Origin: Methanocalculus sp. MSAO_Arc2
GTDB taxonomy: Archaea; Halobacteriota; Methanomicrobia; Methanomicrobiales; Methanocorpusculaceae
Length of the DNA: 6,843 nucleotides
Assembly: GCA_003838065.1 (NCBI GenBank)
Contig: QZAC01000170.1
Coordinates: 1-6,843, forward strand
Reading direction: 5' to 3'
Shown: positions 1-4,815 of the stretch, piece after piece
Layout of the letters: the number at the start of each line of letters is the position of its first letter
How positions within the stretch are numbered: position 1 is the stretch's first letter
The notes under the pieces: model-generated
What the model was told of the DNA's origin: nothing
Databases searched by the model: none
Seen by the model: the letters and a program-made list of their open reading frames with translations, nothing else
Made by a program: the position numbers and the translations under genes

Positions 1-2
1 AG

Positions 3-95
3 ATCGATGAGGCACAGCGGCGGATACAGGAGGAGCTTGTGAGAACTCCGGATCTCGCAGAACAACTGATCGAACTTCTCAAAAAGAACCAATAA
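3..95 (+). CDS. C-terminal end of an unidentified protein (5' part outside window)
   Basis: An open frame enters from the left edge and stops with TAA at 93-95. The visible 30 residues run from IDEAQRRIQEEL to IELLKKNQ. They are rich in Glu, Gln, Lys, Arg and Leu, with a hydrophobic spacing that suggests amphipathic helices, as in a helical or coiled-coil tail. No family can be named from this fragment. The frame is supported by its open length up to the edge, coding-like composition, and an abrupt change to AT-rich, T-tract sequence directly after the stop. It lies on the same strand as the downstream operon but is separated from it by 524 bases, so it is probably a separate transcription unit. 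Confidence 0.6.
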   Translation: MDEAQRRIQEELVRTPDLAEQLIELLKKNQ

Positions 96-100
96 ACTCC

Positions 101-111
101 CTTCTTTTTCC
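101..111 (+). terminator. T-rich terminator after the partial gene
   Basis: A pyrimidine/T tract (cttctttttcc) begins six bases after the stop at 95. Archaeal termination commonly uses such U-rich stretches without a required hairpin. Position and composition are seen; function is inferred. Confidence 0.4.
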
Positions 112-180
112 GAAATTACAACTTTCAACCCATGCGCGCCTGCTTTGTGGTTGAATTGGAAAATAGCATATTATTATACC

Positions 181-198
181 TTTTTTTGTGTAAAAAAA
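181..198. terminator. Poly-T/poly-A inverted repeat, possible bidirectional terminator
   Basis: Seven T (181-187) and seven A (192-198) flank a four-base spacer, so a U-tract is present on either transcript. The stem is AT-only and weak. It may instead simply be an easily melted DNA segment. Confidence 0.3.
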
Positions 199-292
199 CC
201 CCCTCTATTCTGACGGTGTGGGATGCACCAAATAACACCATTTATACAACCGATGCATAATATGACATTTTGAGAATGTGAGTTTTGTTAGT

Positions 293-304
293 AAAGTTTA
301 TATA
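293..304 (+). promoter_or_regulatory. Archaeal BRE/TATA-like promoter
   Basis: AAAG at 293-296 is followed by TTTATATA at 297-304, a close match to the purine-rich BRE plus TATA box of euryarchaeal promoters. The predicted start would be near 325, inside or next to the AT palindrome at 322-349. No clear gene follows, so the transcript, if any, may be a leader or RNA, or the element may be part of an AT-rich unwinding region. Confidence 0.4.
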
Positions 305-321
305 CACGATATGGCATTCGT

Positions 322-349
322 CATTTATTTTCAAAATTTTAAATAAATG
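322..349. repeat. AT-rich 9+9 inverted repeat
   Basis: CATTTATTT (322-330) and AAATAAATG (341-349) are perfect reverse complements around a 10-base spacer that itself contains the palindrome AAAATTTT (333-340). Nearly the whole 28 bases are A/T. The repeat runs directly into the TGTTACGGGC box at 350-359. An easily melted segment beside a sequence-specific box is the arrangement expected at an origin or an operator; which of these it is cannot be told from sequence. Confidence 0.5.
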
Positions 350-359
350 TGTTACGGGC
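350..359 (+). repeat. Single distant copy of the TGTTACGGGT-type box
   Basis: TGTTACGGGC matches nine of ten positions of the box repeated at 2756-2951. I found no other comparably good copy between the two sites. It probably binds the same factor as the main cluster. Confidence 0.45.
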
Positions 360-428
360 TTTATTCTCCAAAATACCACGACTATAGTAGTATGTATTTA
401 TAATTATGGGAGGGGGTATGACAATAAG

Positions 429-438
429 TATTTATATG
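429..438 (+). promoter_or_regulatory. TATA box of the putative small RNA
   Basis: TATTTATATG at 429-438 is TATA-like and lies about 25 bases before the region where the hairpin-rich segment starts. The predicted transcription start is about 455-461, just before hairpin 1 (467-489). Confidence 0.45.
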
Positions 439-455
439 CTGATGTTTTAAAGTAA

Positions 456-567
456 GTAGAGAGCCGGGTTATGCATAGGGCGCATAACCTCAGCCAGAAA
501 CGACAGGTTTTACCAGAACCTGACAAGTGGAGAAAATACGCGACCAGCGTCCTCCGCTTTTGTTTTT
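456..567 (+). ncRNA. Putative structured small RNA or attenuator leader, three hairpins and a T-tract
   Basis: Three stem-loops follow a TATA box in order. Hairpin 1 has a perfect 8-bp stem GGTTATGC/GCATAACC (467-474/482-489) with a 7-base loop. Hairpin 2 has a 6-bp stem CAGGTT/AACCTG (504-509/517-522), also with a 7-base loop. Hairpin 3 pairs 525-532 with 552-559 (8 bp, one G-U) and continues as an inner ACGC/GCGT stem (538-541/547-550). It runs into a T-rich tract (558-567), as an intrinsic-type terminator would. The unpaired parts of hairpins 2 and 3 both contain ACCAG (512-516; 543-547, whose last G pairs). It does not fold as a tRNA, since no acceptor stem or T-loop consensus is present. 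It could be a free RNA of about 110 nt, or a leader that attenuates the operon starting at 620. Ends are estimated. Confidence 0.5.
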
Positions 568-579
568 GTGCTAATGGGG

Positions 580-586
580 TATATAC
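580..586 (+). promoter_or_regulatory. TATA box of the replication operon
   Basis: TATATAC at 580-586 lies about 35 bases before the ATG at 620. The usual spacing puts the transcription start near 605-610, giving a very short leader. A Shine-Dalgarno AGGAG at 608-612 sits seven bases before the ATG, so the true start may be slightly upstream of 608. No other promoter of comparable quality was noticed until the 2747-3048 region. Confidence 0.5.
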
Positions 587-619
587 GTTTGCATATTTCC
601 GGGTCTCAGGAGATGTAAA

Positions 620-850
620 ATGGTAGGACGAAAACCCATTTTAGAGCGACCAGAGGTTATTTCCGCCTTAAAAGACGGGCCGAAACCACTTACCGACCTC
701 TGGCGCGAAACGAGTCCGGATGTTGCATACCAGAGTTTCAGGCAGAGGGTCGAGCGCCTGATCAATTCCGGACAGGTGGAGCGTGTGGTTAAGTATAACC
801 GGATATTTCTCTCTCTTCCCGGCGGGGGGCGCTCGAATGGCAGAAAATAA
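620..850 (+). CDS. Small winged-helix DNA-binding protein
   Basis: This 76-residue protein has the layout of a winged helix-turn-helix: helix 1 around PEVISALKDGP (11-21), helix 2 around LTDLWRET (24-31), a recognition helix YQSFRQRVERLINSG (37-51) and a beta wing VERVVKYNRIFLSL (53-66). That covers nearly the whole chain, so it is a single-domain DNA binder, probably a transcriptional regulator or replication control protein. The ATG at 620 is supported by AGGAG at 608-612 with a seven-base spacer and by the TATA box at 580-586. It is the first gene of the operon and its end overlaps the next gene by 14 bases. As first gene next to the palindromes and the TGTTACGGGC box it is a plausible autoregulator. 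The fold is inferred from pattern, the target is unknown. Confidence 0.75.
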   Translation: MVGRKPILERPEVISALKDGPKPLTDLWRETSPDVAYQSFRQRVERLINSGQVERVVKYNRIFLSLPGGGRSNGRK

Positions 851-995
851 GATCCGAATCCGGCGGGATGTCTTTGAGGCGCTGTCTCCAATTTACCAGG
901 GCATTGCCCAGATCCTGATGGAACGCGGGCGGCTTGAACTCATCGAGGATACCCACCACTATCATCCCCAGCCCGCCGAGGAGGCGTCCATATGA
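837..995 (+). CDS. Small hypothetical protein (52 aa)
   Basis: The frame from ATG 837 encodes 52 residues: a basic start (MAENKIRIRRD), a probable helix (VFEALSPIYQGIAQILMERGRLELIED) and a His/Pro-rich tail. I do not recognise the family. The ATG at 837 is preferred over the in-frame GTG at 783 because a G-rich Shine-Dalgarno-like stretch (G6 at 824-829) lies at suitable spacing, and because an upstream start would overlap the winged-helix gene by much more. It overlaps that gene by 14 bases and the next by four (ATGA at 992-995), which argues for translational coupling and a real gene. It may be a partner of one of the neighbouring small proteins, but nothing in the sequence shows this. Confidence 0.55.
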   Translation: MAENKIRIRRDVFEALSPIYQGIAQILMERGRLELIEDTHHYHPQPAEEASI

Positions 996-1258
996 CGCTT
1001 GTGGAGCCGCGATTTTTCGAGTTTGAGGAGAGGCTTGGTGCTTTCGAGCATGCGATGGCGATAACCATCAACGCGGCAAACAGCGCGCTGTTCTTAAGTC
1101 CGAGCCAGAAACGGCGGTTGCTTGCGGTACGAAAGTGCAAAACCGCCTTTGCCGAGGCGATCAAACTTGGCGACCAACCCACAAACGAATCGGATTTCGA
1201 CCCTGAGACGATGATGCGCCCACCAGATGACTGGTCCTGGAGTGAAGGAGCATGGTAG
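992..1258 (+). CDS. Small hypothetical protein (88 aa), helical with Trp/Asp tail
   Basis: This 88-residue protein is not recognised. It appears largely helical: an amphipathic stretch with FEFEERLGAFEHAMAITINAA (about 8-28), then a basic helix SQKRRLLAVRKCKTAFAEAIKL (about 37-58). The acidic, Trp-containing tail (PPDDWSWSEGAW) looks flexible and could be an interaction tail like those used to contact single-strand-binding or replication proteins, but that is speculation. The start is well supported: GAGGAGG at 979-985 lies just upstream, and ATGA at 992-995 joins it to the previous gene. Its stop TAG (1256-1258) lies inside the first codons of the next gene (ATGGTAG), another coupled junction. 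No membrane segment or signal peptide is visible. Confidence 0.65.
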   Translation: MTLVEPRFFEFEERLGAFEHAMAITINAANSALFLSPSQKRRLLAVRKCKTAFAEAIKLGDQPTNESDFDPETMMRPPDDWSWSEGAW

Positions 1259-1635
1259 AAGAGCTTGCGGGGCCTGTGGTGGGCACCCACAAGGAACGAC
1301 ACTTGACGAATATAACTTCGGCACCTGTGGATATAAAGGTTTGCCCGTACGTTCGAGATCGATGTGAAGGAGCACTTTCCATCGAGTATCCTGGTCTTGT
1401 CCGGCAAGTTGTCACTGTCCCCGGAGATCGGCTTCAGGAAATTATATTTTTCCAGAATAGCGGTGTTTTCGGCGGCATTTTGCTAAAAGCAACACGCAAT
1501 GAGTTCTTTGTCCGGCGTCCTCAGGATGAACATTGGTGTTTTTGCCGCATTTATGACCTCAGCGAAGTGATCAGGGGCCGCGTTCCAGGCATTTGGCTGA
1601 AGGAGTGGCTTGGAAATGTGCCTGGAGTGGTCTGA
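1252..1635 (+). CDS. Hypothetical protein (127 aa) with paired cysteines
   Basis: This 127-residue protein has no family I recognise. It seems rich in beta strands in the middle (LVRQVVTVPGDRLQEIIFF, GVFGGILLKATRNEFFVRR) with a helical C-terminus (LSEVIRG, GIWLKEWLG). Two cysteine pairs are visible, C31-x6-C38 and C96-x-C98 (in HWCFCR), which could bind a metal or be coincidental. It starts at ATG 1252, overlapping the stop of the previous gene, with GGAGTG at 1239-1244 as a likely ribosome site and a closer GGAG at 1247-1250. It ends at TGA 1633-1635, one base before the next start. A secreted protein is unlikely, since there is no signal peptide. A role in the same replication or maintenance module is inferred from position only. 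Confidence 0.65.
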   Translation: MVEELAGPVVGTHKERHLTNITSAPVDIKVCPYVRDRCEGALSIEYPGLVRQVVTVPGDRLQEIIFFQNSGVFGGILLKATRNEFFVRRPQDEHWCFCRIYDLSEVIRGRVPGIWLKEWLGNVPGVV

Positions 1636-1636
1636 T

Positions 1637-2746
1637 ATGGAGGCAGAGCTTCTCAATTTGATTCGGGGGAATCCCGAATTGGAATCCCGGTATGCATCCC
1701 ACCATGAAGAGGGACGCCTCGATACACCCGAGGGCGTGCAGACCTTTGAGGCTGAAGTCAGACACCATCTTTCCTTGGTGACGGGGGAGGAGGACGGAGA
1801 GCACCCGTATTTAAAGAGAAATGACGCTCCAATTAGCCGGATGCCCCCAGTAATCCTCCAGGGGGGGCTTGGTGCGGAGATGTTGAAGCTCTCGATATTT
1901 TCTGAGCGGCGACAGTGGGTTACTGAAATAAGCCAGGGAGAGAGAACCATTATTCGGGTTGTCCGAGGAGTGAGTCCATTTAATGACCCGCGCCTGATCG
2001 GACGTCTGAAAATAGAGATCGGGCGGTGTTTTCCTTTATTTAAAACCACAGTCATTTTAGAGGAACTGAACCGCGTTTTTGACGGGCTGATAAACTCTCC
2101 TGATGCCGAAAAACTAACCTCAGAGGTTGTCCTGAGAGTCATTGACCGGACGGAGAGGGTCTGGCGCGAATTATACAAACCCCCGGTATATGTCATCGAG
2201 ATGAAGGGAAAGAAGACCCTGTATTTTTCAGCGTCTGATCTCGCAAAGTGCCAACCGTTGCGGATAAACGAGCAGTGGATGGCGCTGTTTAATGAGCAGC
2301 TGGGCGCGAGGGGGAGAGACTTTGAAGAGATCATCGACTATTGGATCTCAGAGGCTAGAGAACGGGAGGCGGCCGGGATACCGAGCATATATGAGCCGGT
2401 TTTTGAGGAGATCGTAAAAATGGTTTCTGTGTTGCCGATTTCAAAGGAAAAAATAAACCTGGTTACACATGGGATCTGGTTAGAGTCGGAACCAAACACG
2501 GATGGGGCAGTTCTCTGGGTTAGGAGCGATATTATTTCAAAAGTTATGCGGAGTTTGGGTAAGTCAGATTCGGATCCGAACATGGCCAATTATCTTATCG
2601 AGGAAGGGAAGTTGAAAGAGAGATCGCGGGTTCATCGTATTGAGCGCGGGACGCTCCGCGCTTGGGGTTTTTCGCCCGATATTCGACCGGATGAGTTTAG
2701 TGAGGATGGCACGGCCGAGTTTCAGGGGTGTGAAGATCGTGGTTAG
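1637..2746 (+). CDS. Unrecognised 369-residue protein, C-terminal winged-helix-like; candidate replication protein
   Basis: ATG 1637 is chosen over the upstream in-frame TTG 1610 and ATG 1616 because GGAGTGG at 1624-1630 sits six bases before it and the previous gene stops at 1635. The acidic N-terminus is followed by a mixed region (about 65-150). Residues 183-202 (PVYVIEMKGKKTLYFSASDL) form a beta-hairpin then helix. This recalls a module that precedes the C-terminal winged helix in some viral and archaeal primase-helicase proteins; the resemblance is from memory and weak. Residues 293-345 (VLWVRSDIISKVMRSLG to LRAWGFSP) look like a winged helix with a beta wing. No Walker A, DEAD-type or primase motif is visible, so no enzymatic activity is claimed. 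It lies directly before the iteron-like cluster, which makes it a candidate initiator. A G7 run lies at 1861-1867. Confidence 0.7.
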   Translation: MEAELLNLIRGNPELESRYASHHEEGRLDTPEGVQTFEAEVRHHLSLVTGEEDGEHPYLKRNDAPISRMPPVILQGGLGAEMLKLSIFSERRQWVTEISQGERTIIRVVRGVSPFNDPRLIGRLKIEIGRCFPLFKTTVILEELNRVFDGLINSPDAEKLTSEVVLRVIDRTERVWRELYKPPVYVIEMKGKKTLYFSASDLAKCQPLRINEQWMALFNEQLGARGRDFEEIIDYWISEAREREAAGIPSIYEPVFEEIVKMVSVLPISKEKINLVTHGIWLESEPNTDGAVLWVRSDIISKVMRSLGKSDSDPNMANYLIEEGKLKERSRVHRIERGTLRAWGFSPDIRPDEFSEDGTAEFQGCEDRG

Positions 2747-3059
2747 ATCAGATGCTGTTACGGGTGAACACCATGTTACGCACGCGAGGAAACTAAAAAT
2801 TACTTTTCATTTCTGCAAATCGGTTTCGACCTGTAACACCCGTAACACCCGTAACAGGTACATAAAACTGGAAGGAAACGGGAAATGGAGAGAGCAGGAG
2901 GAGTTATTTGTTACGGGTAGGGTATGCCTGACCTGTAACATACCCGTAACAGATGGGCGGCGTTTGTTAAGGGGGCACGCGAATTTTGTGATAGTCGGAA
3001 AGGGAGAAGGGTGTGCTCACCCTCGCGTGATATATGGGGGTGCAGCAAATGCCCGCTGA
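2706..3059 (+). CDS. Doubtful overlapping reading frame across the iteron region (117 aa)
   Basis: A frame stays open through almost the entire gap between the 369-residue protein and the helicase. From ATG 2706 it would overlap the upstream gene by 41 bases and the helicase by 11; GTG 2730 is another start. The product would be basic, with three CxxxC/Cxx-like spots and a CNTRNTRNR segment created by the 9-base repeats. In favour: the operon is otherwise gap-free and an open frame this long is notable. Against: no clear ribosome site, no recognisable domain, and repeats in both orientations that look like DNA signals. The 9-base period preserves frame whether or not it is translated. I treat the region primarily as a regulatory/origin segment. 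Confidence 0.22.
   Translation: MARPSFRGVKIVVRSDAVTGEHHVTHARKLKITFHFCKSVSTCNTRNTRNRYIKLEGNGKWREQEELFVTGRVCLTCNIPVTDGRRLLRGHANFVIVGKGEGCAHPRVIYGGAANAR
2747..3048. other. Candidate replication origin or operator region between two operon halves
   Basis: This 302-base interval carries all seven good copies of the TGTTACRGGT box that form the cluster, in both orientations, around an AT-rich stretch at 2791-2820 (24 of 30 bases A/T). It lies directly upstream of the helicase and primase genes. Clustered short boxes beside an easily melted segment and replication genes is the classic arrangement of an iteron origin. The alternative is an operator controlling the downstream genes; both can be true. 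A weak TATA-like tacataaaa at 2859-2867 lies inside. I see no typical long archaeal origin recognition box. Confidence 0.5.
2756..2951. repeat. Iteron-like cluster of TGTTACRGGT boxes
   Basis: Forward copies are TGTTACGGGT at 2756-2765 and 2909-2918, plus a degenerate TGTTACGCAC at 2774-2783. Reverse copies are ACCTGTAACA at 2829-2838 and 2931-2940, and ACCCGTAACA at 2838-2847, 2847-2856 and 2942-2951. The three copies at 2829-2856 form a 9-base tandem array sharing one base at each junction. Copies 2909-2919 and 2941-2951 form a perfect 11-bp inverted repeat (TGTTACGGGTA/TACCCGTAACA) with 21 bases between. An alternative pairing GGGTATG/CATACCC (2920-2926/2939-2945) lies inside it. A weak further match, TGTTAAGGGG, lies at 2965-2974. 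Confidence 0.8.
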
Positions 3060-4815
3060 TGTTCTCAGATGGAGGGGCGGGCCGGGGAGTGGGAAGACAA
3101 CCCAGCTTATCGGGTATCTCGCAGATGAGCTTGAACGCGGTATGTGTTTTGAGGGTATCCACGTAATGACCTTTTCCCGGAGCCAGGCGACAGACCTCCG
3201 GGAGAGGATAGGAACCATCCTCCCGGATCTCGAACCCACAGACATTAAGAACCAGGTGCGAACCATTGACAGTTCTGCATTCCGGGCATGTCGTCTCTCA
3301 AACCTGATAGGGCCCGGCCCGCAGCACATTATGACGCCCGGCTCTTCCCGATGGGATGCTGAATATGAAAAGTTCATGTCCGAGAATAACCTCCCATACG
3401 ATCCTCAAGCCTGGCAGATTGATCAGGATGATGAAGGCAACCTGCGCGAATTACAAATAGGAAACCAGATCTTGATACTCAGCGCCCACCTCTCCAACAC
3501 GATGAAAAGCGTTAATGACTGGATGGAGGTTGCCTATCGGATCGGTCTTAAAATTGATATCCGATTTTATGATGTTCCTCACATTCTGGCGAATTGGTCA
3601 TCATTCAAGCGGGAACGCGAATATTATGAGCATCCTGACTATGTCCGGCTCGCACTTGATGAACGGGTACCTCCTCCAGGTGAAATACTATTCATTGATG
3701 AATTTCAGGACGTATCTCCCCTACAAAACGCACTTATCCGACACTGGATAGACCATTCAGATACAGAGAGGGTCTATCTTGCCGGTGATGAGGATCAAAG
3801 CATATATGGATTTCGTGGATGCGACCCCTCTCTCTTCCTTGATATATCTGCCACAGATTTAGGTTCAACCGGCAATGGTGAGCGGCCTGTATCATACCGA
3901 TGTCCCCGAAAAATCATGGCTGCTGCTGAGTGCATCCTGGCAAAACCATCAAACGTATCTCCTACACCCACCCGTGAGGGTGGGGTATCTCGTGTGGTCT
4001 CACACAGTGCGGATGATCTGGCTTCCCTCATTGAAACGGGGGCGTCTGTCGCAACAAAGAACGGGTATCCCTATCTATTCATCCTATCCCGCTTCCGGTA
4101 TAATGCTAACGCTATAAGCAAAACCCTCTCAAAATTAGGCATTCCCTGCTCGGGTATAAAAGAGGGTCGTGTACGGTTCTGGACGGACGTATCTATCTTC
4201 AACCCCTCGTCTAAAAAACAGAAGAAGAAAACCCGCATCTCTGTAAACCTCTTTACCCTGAAGCGGGCAATTCAGAAGTATCTCTCCCTCCCCGATACCC
4301 GGATACCTATTGATGAGGCTGAAACCCTCGTCATATGCCTTACGGAAGTGAAGGGCGGCTCTCATGATCAGGCCATATCAGATCTAAGGGCTCGAAGCCG
4401 ATCAACAGGTTTCGTTCGACACCGGGACGAGGAGGGTATGGTTCTTGCAGACGATCTCCACGTCCTAACAGGAGGCAGGCGGGATGATATTCTCACCAGG
4501 CTTTCGATATCCACCTGGCAGCAGGAACAGATCCGGCTATGCCTGGTTAGGGAGGGGAAGCGGGGCTTTGAGATCTCCCCTGAGCTGATCCGCATTGACA
4601 CGATCCACGCGGGGAAGGGGTTGGAGGCAGAGATCGTTATTCTTCATAGCGGCTATTTGAAGAGCCGCCTTGAAGGCCTTTCCTCTCCCGTACAACTTGC
4701 AGAGGAGAGGCGGGTTTATTTCGTAGGAGCGACCCGAGCGAGCCACCATCTTGTATTTTTGGAATACGGCAAAACTCCCACTTTCCCTCATATCCAGGGG
4801 GCGTGGTCTGCATGA
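3049..4815 (+). CDS. UvrD/Rep-type superfamily 1 DNA helicase
   Basis: This 588-residue protein carries the SF1A helicase motifs in order: Walker A GGPGSGKTT (10-18), motif Ia TFSRSQATDLRERI (41-54), motif II DEFQD (217-221), motif III GDEDQSIYGFRG (246-257), motif IV YRCPRKI (283-289), motif V TIHAGKGLEAEIVIL (518-532) and motif VI EERRVYFVGATRA (552-564). It should be an ATP-dependent 3'-5' single-strand translocase that unwinds DNA during replication or repair. Its length suits a compact archaeal UvrD homologue. A Lys-rich insert (SSKKQKKKTR) follows motif IV. ATG 3049 is preferred to ATG 3034 because GGGGGTG at 3036-3042 is a near-match to GGAGGTG at proper spacing. Its stop overlaps the primase start (ATGA, 4812-4815), so the two are co-translated. 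Helicase and primase together argue for replication rather than general repair. Confidence 0.9.
   Translation: MPADVLRWRGGPGSGKTTQLIGYLADELERGMCFEGIHVMTFSRSQATDLRERIGTILPDLEPTDIKNQVRTIDSSAFRACRLSNLIGPGPQHIMTPGSSRWDAEYEKFMSENNLPYDPQAWQIDQDDEGNLRELQIGNQILILSAHLSNTMKSVNDWMEVAYRIGLKIDIRFYDVPHILANWSSFKREREYYEHPDYVRLALDERVPPPGEILFIDEFQDVSPLQNALIRHWIDHSDTERVYLAGDEDQSIYGFRGCDPSLFLDISATDLGSTGNGERPVSYRCPRKIMAAAECILAKPSNVSPTPTREGGVSRVVSHSADDLASLIETGASVATKNGYPYLFILSRFRYNANAISKTLSKLGIPCSGIKEGRVRFWTDVSIFNPSSKKQKKKTRISVNLFTLKRAIQKYLSLPDTRIPIDEAETLVICLTEVKGGSHDQAISDLRARSRSTGFVRHRDEEGMVLADDLHVLTGGRRDDILTRLSISTWQQEQIRLCLVREGKRGFEISPELIRIDTIHAGKGLEAEIVILHSGYLKSRLEGLSSPVQLAEERRVYFVGATRASHHLVFLEYGKTPTFPHIQGAWSA
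3967..3984 (+). repeat. GC-rich 7-bp hairpin with GUGA tetraloop inside the helicase gene
   Basis: CCCACCC (3967-3973) and GGGTGGG (3978-3984) are perfect complements around GTGA, a GNRA-type loop. It lies within the coding sequence just after motif IV (PTREGGV). It would be a stable mRNA hairpin and could slow translation, or it may be chance from Pro/Gly codons. Confidence 0.4.

Larger units (their letters stand above)
96..619. other. 524-base AT-rich non-coding region between the partial gene and the operon
   Basis: No convincing protein gene lies here. It holds a T-rich terminator, a T7/A7 hairpin at 181-198, a TATA box at 297-304, an AT palindrome at 322-349 followed by a TGTTACGGGC box at 350-359, an apparent structured RNA at about 456-567 and the operon promoter at 580-586. 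Two near-identical 10-mers, ATATGACATT (260-269) and ATATGGCATT (309-318), lie 49 bases apart. A 10-codon frame at 418-450 follows a G-rich stretch (408-416) but overlaps a TATA box and is doubtful. The density of signals suggests a control region, possibly part of an origin. Confidence 0.7.

Noticed and set aside
418..450. Ten-codon leader peptide (MTISIYMLMF)
   Set aside because: The G-rich stretch before it is only one base from the ATG, and the frame overlaps the TATA box at 429-438; too little evidence.
456..567. tRNA-like reading of the two 7-base-loop hairpins
   Set aside because: No 7-bp acceptor stem, no T-loop consensus and stems of 8 and 6 bp instead of 5; a general structured RNA fits better.
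940..1407. Minus-strand frame opposite the small genes
   Set aside because: It spans two coupled + strand gene junctions, has low-complexity Ser/Arg composition and no recognisable motif.
1483..2334. Long minus-strand open frame opposite the 369-aa gene
   Set aside because: It is a Ser/Arg-rich mirror frame of a well-supported + strand gene with a proper ribosome site; it also crosses a gene junction and has no domain.
2829..2856. CRISPR array or microsatellite reading of the tandem repeats
   Set aside because: Units are only 9-10 bases with no spacers of constant length, and copies occur in both orientations; this fits iterons rather than CRISPR.
4648..4670. GCGGCT/AGCCGC inverted repeat in the helicase gene
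   Set aside because: A 6-bp repeat within codons of a conserved helicase region is likely chance.
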